Positions 40,549 through 49,443 of a DNA stretch of 64,000 bases are shown here, in pieces. Source of the stretch: Lachnospiraceae bacterium (GTDB lineage Bacteria; Bacillota; Clostridia; Lachnospirales; Lachnospiraceae); NCBI GenBank assembly GCA_024403455.1, contig JAKSRR010000004.1, positions 1-64,000 on the forward strand. The letters are read 5' to 3'. Under the pieces are notes generated by a model. That model did not search any database. It was not told the origin of the DNA and saw nothing but the letters and a program-made list of their open reading frames with translations. The position numbers were made by a program, and so were the translations under genes. Numbering within the stretch: position 1 is the first letter of the stretch; every line of letters starts with the position of its first letter.

Positions 40549-41730
40549 TTAACTGTTTTTTGCTTCATAAAACTTTCTTTCGTATCCTCTCCGTACCGCA
40601 TTTCCTATAATCGTAAAGAGAATACCAAGTACCAAAAGACCTCCGGCTGTGATCAGACCATATTTTAACATCTCTCCCCAGAAAGATTCCATGCCTGCTG
40701 AGATTAGTCCGGAAGCTTTTTTTACAATCGCTAAAACACCCATAACGATGCCCCAGAGTGCCCCGGAAACCATGGCATTGATTCCTAGACAAGTCAGGGA
40801 GTGTCCTGCAAAACGGTTATAGATAATAATAATTAACAGCGCAATAATGCAGGTAATTCCGATGGCAAAATAAAACTTCACAGAAAGGGCAATCCCTACA
40901 ACGAAGCTAAAAATCTGGTAATCACGGTTGTCCGCCAAAGAATCTTTTGCCTCATCCAAACTCTCTGTCAACTGATCATTCACTTCTATGAGACCGGCTT
41001 CCAAATCATCATAATCCACGTCCTCTAGGCTGATACCAGTCTGTACTTCTATATCATCCGCGTGTTCTTCTATAAATCCAACCCACATGGCAACATCTAA
41101 AGGCTCTCCCTTCCCTGTCGCCGTATAGGCAATCACATCACTGATGGTGTCGTAATACATATCACTAATTTCTTCCATCTCAGTATCATTGATTTCGATA
41201 CCAATCTTAATAGACAACTCCTCTGAAATCATCTCGGTAGTCACATCATAAAAGGATGCCGCAACAGTTCCCTGGAAGGTTTTTTCCACAAAGCTCTGCA
41301 ACCCATCACCAGAGAGAAAATAACGAATACATGCGAGGGATAAGGTCCCAACCACACTGACACATAACAATATACTTAGCAGAACAGAAAAGAACACCTG
41401 CCAGCCTGACGGAATGCCCCGCTTTTCTTTTTTTCTCTTTTCAGGCTTACTTACTACCACTTCCTTCTGCGGTTCCACTTTAACATCTTCCTCCACCACT
41501 TTTTCTTCCTTGGCCACTTCTTCTGGCTTCTCTATTTCTACAGAATCAACATTCTCTGACTGCACCTCGGAGCCTTCCGTTTCCCCGCTAGCAGCAGATT
41601 CCACTACCTCTGCGGATGTCTCTTCTATTGCAGTTGTCTGCTCCTCTTTTTCTTGCGTAAGATTTTCTGCTTCCATATTTTCAACGGACCAACCGGTCCT
41701 TCCTTTCCGCCACTTAGGCATAACAGCCAT
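40549..41730 (-). CDS. Membrane protein with acidic N-terminal tail, function unknown
   Basis: I do not recognise the family. The 393-residue protein has a Glu/Val-rich low-complexity cytoplasmic tail (about 20-100), then a membrane span (~108-133). A ~125-residue acidic, probably external domain (DVDYDDLEAG, DTEMEEISDMYYD) follows, then three further spans (~268-290, ~308-333, ~345-372) and a basic end. A short perfect inverted repeat, GGACC-GGTT-GGTCC, lies inside its first codons. The start is uncertain: ATG 41730 has no good ribosome site, while an internal ATG is possible at residue 19. It lies 26 bases upstream of the GNAT gene. Confidence 0.7.
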   Translation of the reverse strand: MAVMPKWRKGRTGWSVENMEAENLTQEKEEQTTAIEETSAEVVESAASGETEGSEVQSENVDSVEIEKPEEVAKEEKVVEEDVKVEPQKEVVVSKPEKRKKEKRGIPSGWQVFFSVLLSILLCVSVVGTLSLACIRYFLSGDGLQSFVEKTFQGTVAASFYDVTTEMISEELSIKIGIEINDTEMEEISDMYYDTISDVIAYTATGKGEPLDVAMWVGFIEEHADDIEVQTGISLEDVDYDDLEAGLIEVNDQLTESLDEAKDSLADNRDYQIFSFVVGIALSVKFYFAIGITCIIALLIIIIYNRFAGHSLTCLGINAMVSGALWGIVMGVLAIVKKASGLISAGMESFWGEMLKYGLITAGGLLVLGILFTIIGNAVRRGYERKFYEAKNS

Positions 41731-41807
41731 AGCAACACATATATCTCTATTTTACCTAAATTCCACCTGTTTTTCTATCAATATTTAGTGGTTTTAACAT
41801 TTTTTAT

Positions 41808-41836
41808 TTGAAATAGACACAGTATTTGGTTATAAT
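41808..41836 (+). promoter_or_regulatory. Strong promoter of the 142-residue membrane protein gene
   Basis: TTGAAA (41808-41813), exactly 17 bases, TATAAT (41831-41836). The predicted start near 41843 leaves a ~42-base leader with AAAGGAG. Confidence 0.8.
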
Positions 41837-41885
41837 GCAAGAAAGGGCAACCTGACTAATACACCCACAAAAAGGAGACTAAACT

Positions 41886-42314
41886 ATGAGAACTAAACTT
41901 GGTATTTCTGCCGGACTTCTTGCAGCAATTATGTACTGGTGCGGATTTTTCAGTGGCATCGTTCCTCTGATTATCATTGCCGGCTATGTTTTCCTCAAAG
42001 AAGAAAACGACTTCTTAAAGCGTACTGCATTAAAGGCTGTTGTATTCCTTCTTGCATTCTTTGTAATCAAAGAACTTCTCGTCATCATTCCTGTTATGAT
42101 TGGCGACGTATTAGATATCGTTAATACCTACTCTGGTAATTACTATTCTCTTAATAAAGTTACCCAGGTATTCTATACCATTAGAGATATCGTTGGTTGG
42201 GCACAGACCTTCTTCTTTGTCTTCGTTGGTTTTGCAAGCTTAAAGTTAAAGGACATTCCTTTTGCACCCCTTGATAAGATTGTTGATTCCAACATCCTTC
42301 ACAACAATCAGTAA
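41886..42314 (+). CDS. Small membrane protein, function unknown
   Basis: 142 residues with about four hydrophobic stretches: GISAGLLAAIMYWCGFF, VPLIIIAGYVFL, AVVFLLAFFVIKELLVIIPVM, and VGWAQTFFFVFVGFASL. No known motif. It has a near-consensus promoter, a strong ribosome site and codon use like highly expressed genes, and is closed by a strong terminator, so it is a well-expressed single-gene unit. It may belong to the broad DUF4870-like group of small membrane proteins, which is a guess from length and layout. Confidence 0.8.
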   Translation: MRTKLGISAGLLAAIMYWCGFFSGIVPLIIIAGYVFLKEENDFLKRTALKAVVFLLAFFVIKELLVIIPVMIGDVLDIVNTYSGNYYSLNKVTQVFYTIRDIVGWAQTFFFVFVGFASLKLKDIPFAPLDKIVDSNILHNNQ

Positions 42315-42350
42315 GACGAAGAAGCAAATCTTGCGTCACTCATAGAAAAC

Positions 42351-42384
42351 AAAAAACTGTAGGCAGATGCCTACAGTTTTTTTT
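42351..42384. terminator. Bidirectional terminator
   Basis: A 13-bp perfect stem (AAAACTGTAGGCA / TGCCTACAGTTTT) with a 2-base loop and T/A runs on both sides, ending the 142-residue gene and the converging glycosyltransferase operon. Confidence 0.92.
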
Positions 42385-43540
42385 ATTGCAATAAAGTTTC
42401 TTCCCCTTGTAGCTCATATTTCCTACAAAAATCATCTAGAGAAAATACAATCTTTTTCTCTGCTGGAATGCTCTCTGCAGCTGTAGAAATCCCTGCAAGC
42501 ACTACGGCAAAGGAAATCTCTGCCATACCAAGTAGCTCCGCCGGGAAATCAGCCGGAAGAAAATGCGCCCCAGGAAATACACTATCGTATGATACCTTAT
42601 CCCTGGGATGTAATTTTACGAAAAGCGCACCCGCGCCATACTCCTGCACCATGCTTAGGTATATTTCCTGCTGCCTCTCTGTTGTCATAGTAGGATCTAG
42701 GTCTTTTAGCGGCTGCGTTAGTAAAAGCGTACACCTCTTTCCTTTCAGGCGCATCCCCCATTCCACTAGATTACTAGCATCAAATATCTGCAGTAGCATC
42801 CTTTTTTGCTCATTTGAAAGATTAGCAAACATATCCTCTTTATTAACAACATGAAGCGGCAATTCATCTTTCATGTAGCGAAAGCTAGGAACTCTTTCAT
42901 GCACCTCTAGACTTCTCACAAGCGGCGACTGCCCCATAGACAGGTGACGGCTATGCCAGATATAGTCTCTCGCCTCAACCCATTTATTTTTCCCTCTTAA
43001 CCGTAGCACATCCTTTGCAAATGCATAGTTATTTCTTCCATCCTCCAAAAGATGGTAGGGCTTTTGCAGCAGTTGCAAGTAATATCCTGCTATGGTTGTA
43101 TCATTAAACAAAAACACTCTTTGGGAAGCAACTACGCGAAGCGATGGAAAATCCTGCTCCATTTTTTTCTTCTTGTCAGTTCTTCTGCTAAGCCATCTGT
43201 ATTTATGATACTCCATGTAATCCATGAGATTCTTAGTCCTGTCTTTCAATCCATAAATCTTCACAAATAAACCGCTGGCTTTAAGATTCTGTATTATTTT
43301 TCTAGAGCGAATGAACTTATTCGACAGCATTAGGCTAGGTTTCTGCCCCTGCTGCATTGCCTTAATGATGGCAACCAATAGGTGATATGGCGTATCACAA
43401 ATATATAAATCCCCCTTCGCAGAAGGATTCTCGTTCATCCTTAACAATCTTTTATAATGCATTTCAAAAACAGGCTGACATAGTGCATCCCGGATTTCTC
43501 GCAATATTTCTCCACTATTTTTGAACCTGCCTTTACGCAT
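42383..43540 (-). CDS. Glycosyltransferase family 52-like protein (sialyltransferase-like)
   Basis: A 385-residue protein. Two blocks point to the GT52/polysialyltransferase-like fold: the N-terminal LYICDTPYHLLVAI near 46-59, and the pair LLLTQPL and FVKLHPRDK near 275-325, where KxHPRD binds the nucleotide sugar. Such enzymes transfer sialic acid or other sugars from CMP- or UDP-donors to cell-surface glycans. Donor and acceptor are unknown. ATG 43540 has a long purine-rich GGGGAAGGA site directly ahead; an ATG ten codons upstream is less likely. Last gene of the glycan cluster. Confidence 0.72.
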   Translation of the reverse strand: MRKGRFKNSGEILREIRDALCQPVFEMHYKRLLRMNENPSAKGDLYICDTPYHLLVAIIKAMQQGQKPSLMLSNKFIRSRKIIQNLKASGLFVKIYGLKDRTKNLMDYMEYHKYRWLSRRTDKKKKMEQDFPSLRVVASQRVFLFNDTTIAGYYLQLLQKPYHLLEDGRNNYAFAKDVLRLRGKNKWVEARDYIWHSRHLSMGQSPLVRSLEVHERVPSFRYMKDELPLHVVNKEDMFANLSNEQKRMLLQIFDASNLVEWGMRLKGKRCTLLLTQPLKDLDPTMTTERQQEIYLSMVQEYGAGALFVKLHPRDKVSYDSVFPGAHFLPADFPAELLGMAEISFAVVLAGISTAAESIPAEKKIVFSLDDFCRKYELQGEETLLQ

Positions 43541-43577
43541 TCCTTCCCCTTTGCATGAATTTCTATGCATTTGTTCC

Positions 43578-44555
43578 CTATTCTACTACCTGTCCTAGAA
43601 CCACTTCACTATACCAGGCCTTTTCCTTACACTTCATATACTGGTAAAAAAGCGCCGGCGAATGGTAAAACAATCGGTAGCGATAAGGAATCTTAATATC
43701 TCTATTTGCCCTTACAATCTGCTTATATTTCGCATGGATTTTGTCTGCCACAGACTTCTTTCCATACACATCTCTCCACTGGAAATATGCCAAACAGTAA
43801 AATTCCGAATTTTCTTCCATGGCATGAAATCGTCCTTCCGGCCAGTTTCTCTCTTCCATGTACCGTAGCATCCTGTAAGCTGCCCCTGCCCAGTCCTTAT
43901 AACGTTTAGGACTAGCCTCTGCAGATATACTGTCCTCTCGCATAATATATCCATAGAGTTTAACGTCAGTATATGCCACCATTTTGGCAGAAAGCAGAAA
44001 ACGATAGTAACTATCCACATCCTCATGAAGGATACCTTCCGTAAATCTTTCTTCTGCAAAGATGCTCCGATGATACAATTTATTCCATGCCGCCTGATGC
44101 ACCATCGCTCTATGAAGAAAGGCTTCTTTTCCAGAAAAACACTTCTCCACCTTCTTAATGGTTTGCGTCTTCATAAATCCACTAATCTGTTTTGGCTGCA
44201 TGCGCTTATAATCACAAACGGCTATATCAGCACCATGCTTCTCTATAAGTGTATGCAAAGTTTCTAGGTAGGACGGATGAAGAACATCATCCCCATCTAC
44301 AAAAGCGATATATTCTCCTCTGGCCTCCCGTATTCCTCGGTTTCTTGCTGCCGACAACCCTGCATTGATCTGATGCACAGCAAAAACATTTTCACAATTC
44401 CGCGCAAAAGTATCACAGAGATTCTCGCTGCCATCCGTAGATCCATCATCCACCAAAATGACCTCATAATCCGAAAAGGTCTGTCCCAGCACAGAATCCA
44501 TGCAACGATCCAGTTCTTTTTGCAGATTATAAACCGGAATAATCACGCTAATCAT
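43578..44555 (-). CDS. Glycosyltransferase family 2
   Basis: A 325-residue GT-A fold enzyme. Motifs are VIIPVYNLQ at the N-terminus, VDDGSTDGS near 36-44 and the metal-binding DxD in FVDGDD near 84-89. The C-terminal half is like bacterial GT2 enzymes that build capsule or cell-wall glycans. No membrane anchor. Ribosome site AGGAGG. It overlaps the end of the preceding GT4 gene by 8 bases, so the two are translationally linked. Confidence 0.92.
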   Translation of the reverse strand: MISVIIPVYNLQKELDRCMDSVLGQTFSDYEVILVDDGSTDGSENLCDTFARNCENVFAVHQINAGLSAARNRGIREARGEYIAFVDGDDVLHPSYLETLHTLIEKHGADIAVCDYKRMQPKQISGFMKTQTIKKVEKCFSGKEAFLHRAMVHQAAWNKLYHRSIFAEERFTEGILHEDVDSYYRFLLSAKMVAYTDVKLYGYIMREDSISAEASPKRYKDWAGAAYRMLRYMEERNWPEGRFHAMEENSEFYCLAYFQWRDVYGKKSVADKIHAKYKQIVRANRDIKIPYRYRLFYHSPALFYQYMKCKEKAWYSEVVLGQVVE

Positions 44556-45675
44556 TCTGCGCCTCCTGCCATGCTGCCATTAGTGCATCTGCCGTTCGTT
44601 TCCAGGTAAATTTCTCCACCTGCATAGTCATCTTCTCCTGTAAGTTGCTTTTTGCCTCCGCAGTTAGGTTGCAAACCGTTTCCATTTTCTCGGCCAATGC
44701 CTGCGCATCCGTTGCATCCTCTATATAGAATGCAGCTTCCCCACCTACCTCAGGAAGGGATGAGTTTCTGGCAGTAACCACTGGAACGCCATAGGAAAAT
44801 GCTTCTAATACCGGTATTCCAAATCCCTCAAAAAGAGAAGGATAGAGGACGCCTCTGGCATGCTGATAAAGCGCCTGTTTTTCCTGCGCCGAAATATAGC
44901 CTGGCATAATAATATCCTTCTGGTAGAGACTATGCTTTACCGCTTCATAAATATCCTCACAGTTCCAACCACGTTTTCCTGCAAGGACGAGTTTGCCATC
45001 CCCACCACATGCCTTAAACTTTTCAAATCCTTGAATAATGGTCAGAATATTTTTTCTTGGTTCGATCGTACTAACAAACAAAAAGAACGGCGCATTCGAC
45101 ACGTAATCTGGAAGAGGCTGTTTTACCAAACTTCTCTGATCGCCTACACCTCCCGGGTAAGCCACATGAATTTTTTCTTCTGGAACCCCTAATATTTGCA
45201 CAATATCTTTCTTCGTATATTCAGAAATAGTAAGAACTGTCCTTGCTTTCTTCACCGCTTTTCCTGTTCCCATGCGCACCCGAAAGAAATTCTTCTTCTC
45301 GCCAACCTTCGGGAAATGCCACAGTGCCAGATCATAAATCGTAACAAAAAAGGCCGTCTTAACACGCTTCCTACGAATCGCAGGCAGTGTAAAGTTCGGT
45401 CCCCAATAAATATCAAAATTTTCTTTTTTTATAATCTTTGGAAGTTCAAGCAGCGCCCAGATTTTACCCCTGGTAGAAATTTGTCCCTCTGTCATAAAAT
45501 GCCAGTTATCTGGAAATGTATGAACGGTTTGGAACGGTCTGGGCGCCAAAACAAAATACTCATGCTCCGGATGATAAAGAGACAAGGCCACGCAGGCCTC
45601 GTATAAGTAGGTACTCACCCCTGTATATTTTCCATTTTCCCAGGAAAGACTCCTGGCATCAATGGCAATTCGCAT
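44548..45675 (-). CDS. Glycosyltransferase family 4
   Basis: A 375-residue GT-B retaining glycosyltransferase. The C-terminal domain shows SIFEGFGIPVLEA-like EX7E (FEGFGIPVLEAFSYGVPVV), and the nucleotide-sugar region STIEPRKN near 200. The N-terminus AIDARSLSW is typical of mannosyl- or rhamnosyltransferase-like members. Donor and acceptor cannot be read from sequence. Ribosome site AGGGGAG. Second of four glycosyltransferases in the cluster. Confidence 0.92.
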   Translation of the reverse strand: MRIAIDARSLSWENGKYTGVSTYLYEACVALSLYHPEHEYFVLAPRPFQTVHTFPDNWHFMTEGQISTRGKIWALLELPKIIKKENFDIYWGPNFTLPAIRRKRVKTAFFVTIYDLALWHFPKVGEKKNFFRVRMGTGKAVKKARTVLTISEYTKKDIVQILGVPEEKIHVAYPGGVGDQRSLVKQPLPDYVSNAPFFLFVSTIEPRKNILTIIQGFEKFKACGGDGKLVLAGKRGWNCEDIYEAVKHSLYQKDIIMPGYISAQEKQALYQHARGVLYPSLFEGFGIPVLEAFSYGVPVVTARNSSLPEVGGEAAFYIEDATDAQALAEKMETVCNLTAEAKSNLQEKMTMQVEKFTWKRTADALMAAWQEAQND

Positions 45676-45684
45676 TTTTCTCCC

Positions 45685-46821
45685 CTAACAAGAATATCCT
45701 TTTGCCCTTCGCATAGACGCTAATGCTTTCTCCGCAACATCCTGATACCGATACTTCCCGGCCAATTCCTTACCACGTCGGATTCTGGCATCTTTCTCGC
45801 CCCCAGACAGCCTTACCAAAGAAAGCAGTCCCTTCTTTAATCCATCTTGACCATCCTGCAGTTTAAAATAAATGACCGCATCCTTTAGTACTTCCTTTAA
45901 TGCTCGCGCATTAGACGCAAGTACCGGGCATCCGCAGGCCATGGCTTCCACTGGCGGAATCCCGAACCCTTCATATATAGACGGAAATACAAAACCGCAA
46001 GCGCCACCATAAAGGCTGGGAAGATCTTCTTCCTCCACAAATCCCGTAATATAAATCTTTTCTCTGGCTTCTGGTGAGATTCCTTTCAAAAAGTCTAACA
46101 TACGCCAGCCCTTTCTTCCTGCCAGTACTAGTGGCGGAAGTTTTTTTCCACCTCGTACAAGGGCGTCATAGGCTAGCACCAGTGCTTTTAGATTCTTACG
46201 CGGTTCTAGGGTAGACAATGAAAGAAGATAATTCTCTGGGATTCGATACTTCTTACGCATCGTCTGAATCTCGCACGCCTCTCTCTGATAGGAAAGGTAT
46301 GCATCATCAATCCCACAAGAAATATTTAATATCTCTGGATTTGCCAAGGGAAGTTTTTTAAAGATGCGACTCATAGAAAAATCAGAAATCGTAAAAATTT
46401 GCTTCGCTCTTCTCGCTTCATGGAGTCTGGAAAGCTGGTAATACCACCGCTGCAAGAGGCGCATGGTCTTTCCTTCATCAAAACAAGCCACATCATGAAT
46501 GACCGCGAAACAATCCCTTCTTTGGCATAAAATGGGCATAGGAAATCCCGGGAACAGGTACGCGTCAGCTTTAATCAAACGAATAGCCCGCAGTAGTGTC
46601 ACCTGATTAAAAAGTACCTTAGAGCAGCCTTCCCGAAGTACCACCATTCGTACTCTTGGGTGTTTCTCATAAACCCAAAATAAAGGATGCACCTGCCCCT
46701 TGAACAGAAGAATACAATTGGTTTTATTATCTTTAATAATTGCCTTCGTTAAGGAAGACGCATATCTCTCCACGCCGGAAAAATGGTCCGCCAGAGATGT
46801 TAAATCAATACATAGTTTCAT
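45685..46821 (-). CDS. Glycosyltransferase family 4
   Basis: A 378-residue GT-B enzyme related in layout to its downstream neighbour. STLEPRKN near 205 and YEGFGIPPVEAMACGCPVLA near 295 are the EX7E nucleotide-sugar site. The N-terminus reads CIDLTSLADHFSGVERY, as in many O-antigen or capsule transferases. It begins one base after the DUF5050 stop with a weak ribosome site, so translation is probably coupled. Confidence 0.92.
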   Translation of the reverse strand: MKLCIDLTSLADHFSGVERYASSLTKAIIKDNKTNCILLFKGQVHPLFWVYEKHPRVRMVVLREGCSKVLFNQVTLLRAIRLIKADAYLFPGFPMPILCQRRDCFAVIHDVACFDEGKTMRLLQRWYYQLSRLHEARRAKQIFTISDFSMSRIFKKLPLANPEILNISCGIDDAYLSYQREACEIQTMRKKYRIPENYLLSLSTLEPRKNLKALVLAYDALVRGGKKLPPLVLAGRKGWRMLDFLKGISPEAREKIYITGFVEEEDLPSLYGGACGFVFPSIYEGFGIPPVEAMACGCPVLASNARALKEVLKDAVIYFKLQDGQDGLKKGLLSLVRLSGGEKDARIRRGKELAGKYRYQDVAEKALASMRRAKGYSC

Positions 46822-46822
46822 T

Positions 46823-47872
46823 TTATCTTATACTTTCTTGCGCTGCCTGCAGAGCCTCTGTAAAAGTGTCGATCTGCACAGCACCATAGGTCGGTGTTTT
46901 ATACATCGGTATATCTGCCCCGAAAAGCGTAAAATAGGTATAGTCACTCGTCATAAAAATAGAAGACGCAACACCATCATACACTTTTTCCAATCCAGAA
47001 CCATCTGTATGTATGCGCATAAGGGCATAACTATCTGGATTACAATTCTGATAGTAAATCATATCCCCCAGCATATTAAATGTATCTACGCGCTCATTTA
47101 CAATGGTGGTTACAGAGCCATCAGACATATGATAGCACTTCACCTTATAATCATCGCTGATATCCATATAATATACTAAACCATTTTGTACAATGGGCTT
47201 ATAAGCATTTAAGGGCGCCACATCCCTTTCCATACCACTTGTGCTGTCTAACGCATATAGATGATGATTCTCCGTCACACCGGCATAATACAGGTTAATG
47301 CCGTCTGCTGCCCCTAAAAGGACGTGGTTCTCAGAAAGTTTGGTCTCCTCTTCCCCATTGATAGAAATGCGACTCAGCGTTACTACTGCATTGTTCTTCC
47401 CATCCGTGTCACCAAAGTTGGTATAGTAAATATAATTGCCTAAAAGAAGCACCGCATCAGAAGTACCATGTACCAAAATCGTATCATTCTTCCCCTTCTT
47501 TGCAATCCTGTAAATTCCACGGCCGCCACGAACATACCCTAAACCGGCACCTGAACTGGTTTCTGCTGTATAGTAATAAAGATAGTCTCCCGCTGCGTTA
47601 ATGTAAGAGATATTTCCTTCTGCAATCTTTTTCGCTTTGCCATCGGTCCCCAGAAAATATAAAGCACCACCATCGTAGGCGTTAGAAAAATAAACGCCCT
47701 CCTCTGTTTCGCAAAACTTTCCACCATTATAAATATTGCCTGCCGTATTGCCCTGCAGGGTAACCTCATTCTCTGGTATAATGCTGGCTTTAGCGGCAAA
47801 TCTTCTAACAACCACCAGGATTGCAATCACTACAGCCAAAACAATAAAGGGAAGTATCTTTTTGATTTTCAA
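46823..47872 (-). CDS. DUF5050 membrane-anchored beta-propeller protein
   Basis: A 349-residue protein with an N-terminal signal anchor (about 5-22) and an extracytoplasmic domain of repeated strands such as GNYIYYTN, GDYLYYY, DMIYYQN and DYTYFTL. This is the DUF5050/TolB-like propeller pattern with YY-rich repeats every ~40-45 residues. Such proteins may bind glycans or other surface ligands; no enzyme motif is seen. Translation starts at TTG with AGGAAGGA seven bases ahead. It heads the glycosyltransferase operon, so a role in displaying or sensing the glycan is plausible. Confidence 0.82.
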   Translation of the reverse strand: MKIKKILPFIVLAVVIAILVVVRRFAAKASIIPENEVTLQGNTAGNIYNGGKFCETEEGVYFSNAYDGGALYFLGTDGKAKKIAEGNISYINAAGDYLYYYTAETSSGAGLGYVRGGRGIYRIAKKGKNDTILVHGTSDAVLLLGNYIYYTNFGDTDGKNNAVVTLSRISINGEEETKLSENHVLLGAADGINLYYAGVTENHHLYALDSTSGMERDVAPLNAYKPIVQNGLVYYMDISDDYKVKCYHMSDGSVTTIVNERVDTFNMLGDMIYYQNCNPDSYALMRIHTDGSGLEKVYDGVASSIFMTSDYTYFTLFGADIPMYKTPTYGAVQIDTFTEALQAAQESIR

Positions 47873-47927
47873 AGGCCTGTTCCTTCCTTCTTATCACTAT
47901 TAATCGGATGAATGAAATACGAATACG

Positions 47928-48755
47928 CTAACAAACATGCTTTTCTTTCACTTCTGTTGCCATCTGCGCTATAGACTTTCCTGTAATCGGATGCCTTAGC
48001 CAAGGCGCAATTTCCAATAATGGATTCAACACAAAATCCCGATTCGCCATATCCTGATGAGGAATGGTAAGGGTCTCGGTATTCAGAATGAGATCATCAT
48101 AAAAAAGAATATCCAGATCTAACGTTCTTGGTCCCCAATGCACATGACGTACTCTGCCAAACTCTTTTTCCAGAGCATGTAATTCTTCTAACAGCGCAAA
48201 CGGTTCCAGATAGGTCTCAATCTCTAAGGCCCCATTCACAAAATTATCCTGCTCCACGCCACCATAGGGTGTGCTTTCTATCAGTTCTGACATCGCAAGT
48301 ACCACAGTATCATCCCGATATTTTAATCGTTCTACTGCACTACGAATCTGGCTTTCTGCATCCCCTTCATTGGCGCCTAAAGCAATAAAAGCATGATGTC
48401 TTTTCCTCTGAAGTTTTACAGAAACAGAGCCGAACTTCTGCGGAAGCGGTGCCTCGGGCTTTTTCAGTTCTAAATGCACTTCCTGAATCTGCTCGTAAGT
48501 ATTTAATATACATTTACACAGATGCTCTGCAGCTGCTTCAATGAGATCATAGGACTGCGCCTGCATCTCCTTGCAAATAAGGTCTGCCACCTCTGCATAG
48601 CTTACAGAAAGCCTCAAATCATCCTGCCTTCCAGCTTTTTCTAGCGATAAAAAAAGGTGGCAGGAAACCAAAAATTTCTGCCCCTTTTCTTTTTCAAACT
48701 CAAATACCCCATGATGGGCAAATACTTCTAAATCCTCGATAAGAATCTCATCCAT
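47928..48755 (-). CDS. folB-folK: Bifunctional dihydroneopterin aldolase / HPPK
   Basis: A 275-residue fusion of two successive folate enzymes. Residues 1-117 are FolB, with the HHGVFEFEKEKGQ region (substrate-binding Glu) and KKPEAP near 99-104 holding the catalytic Lys. Residues ~120-275 are FolK, with ALGANEGD, the YGG loop and the metal/ATP signature GPRTLDLDIL. It turns 7,8-dihydroneopterin into 6-hydroxymethyl-dihydropterin and then its pyrophosphate. It lies 17 bases after folE. Confidence 0.95.
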   Translation of the reverse strand: MDEILIEDLEVFAHHGVFEFEKEKGQKFLVSCHLFLSLEKAGRQDDLRLSVSYAEVADLICKEMQAQSYDLIEAAAEHLCKCILNTYEQIQEVHLELKKPEAPLPQKFGSVSVKLQRKRHHAFIALGANEGDAESQIRSAVERLKYRDDTVVLAMSELIESTPYGGVEQDNFVNGALEIETYLEPFALLEELHALEKEFGRVRHVHWGPRTLDLDILFYDDLILNTETLTIPHQDMANRDFVLNPLLEIAPWLRHPITGKSIAQMATEVKEKHVC

Positions 48756-48772
48756 TATTCTTCTCTTTCCAC

Positions 48773-49327
48773 CTACATGCGCACCATTTTAAAGAACTGA
48801 TCCTGCAATACAGCATTCTCCTCAAATGCACCCTTTACAGCCATCGTGACCGTCTTACTTCCGGGCTTTTTAATTCCTCGCATGGTCATACACATATGTT
48901 CCGCTTCTAAAACCACCATGGCTCCTAGTGGCTTCAAATACTCCATCAGTGCTTCTGCAATCTGTTCTGTTAGCTGCTCCTGGATTTGCGGACGTTTTGC
49001 ATAAACCTCTACACATCTGGCAAGCTTTGATAGTCCCACAACTCGGCCGTTCGGAATATAAGCTACATGCGCCTTTCCATAGAACGGAAGCAGATGGTGT
49101 TCGCACATAGAATAAAAAACAATATCCTTTTCTACCACCATCTCCTTAGCATCAGAAGAAAAAGTCTTCATTAAAGGCACTTCTGCCGTCTGTCCAATGC
49201 CTGAAAAGATTTCTTCATACATCCTAGCGATACGCTCCGGTGTTTCTTTCAAACCTTCTCTATCTGGATTTTCTCCTACACCCTCCAGTAATAGGGTGAC
49301 GGCTTTTTTAATCTTTTCTGCATCCAT
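48773..49327 (-). CDS. folE: GTP cyclohydrolase I
   Basis: A 184-residue enzyme for the first folate step (GTP to dihydroneopterin triphosphate). Zinc ligands are visible: Cys and His in [10 protein letters not shown] near 73-82 and the second Cys in [11 protein letters not shown] near 141-151. Also present are the [11 protein letters not shown] and QIQEQLT motifs. This is the zinc-dependent type IA. It has its own promoter and leads into folB-folK. No folP or folC is nearby. Confidence 0.96.
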   Translation of the reverse strand: MDAEKIKKAVTLLLEGVGENPDREGLKETPERIARMYEEIFSGIGQTAEVPLMKTFSSDAKEMVVEKDIVFYSMCEHHLLPFYGKAHVAYIPNGRVVGLSKLARCVEVYAKRPQIQEQLTEQIAEALMEYLKPLGAMVVLEAEHMCMTMRGIKKPGSKTVTMAVKGAFEENAVLQDQFFKMVRM

Positions 49328-49414
49328 GGCTCATTCTTCTTTCAAACGATTTCGTTCTATCATTGGTATTCGCAGCGCTTCGCTTGCTGTGAATCAATAT
49401 CACTAGTCCCTTAT

Positions 49415-49443
49415 ATTTTACCGAATTTTCTACGCTTTGTCAT
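49415..49443 (-). promoter_or_regulatory. Promoter of folE-folBK, overlapping the end of lgt
   Basis: ATGACA (49443-49438), 17 bases, TAAAAT (49420-49415) on the minus strand. The -35 lies within the last codons of lgt. The leader is about 80 bases. Confidence 0.65.
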
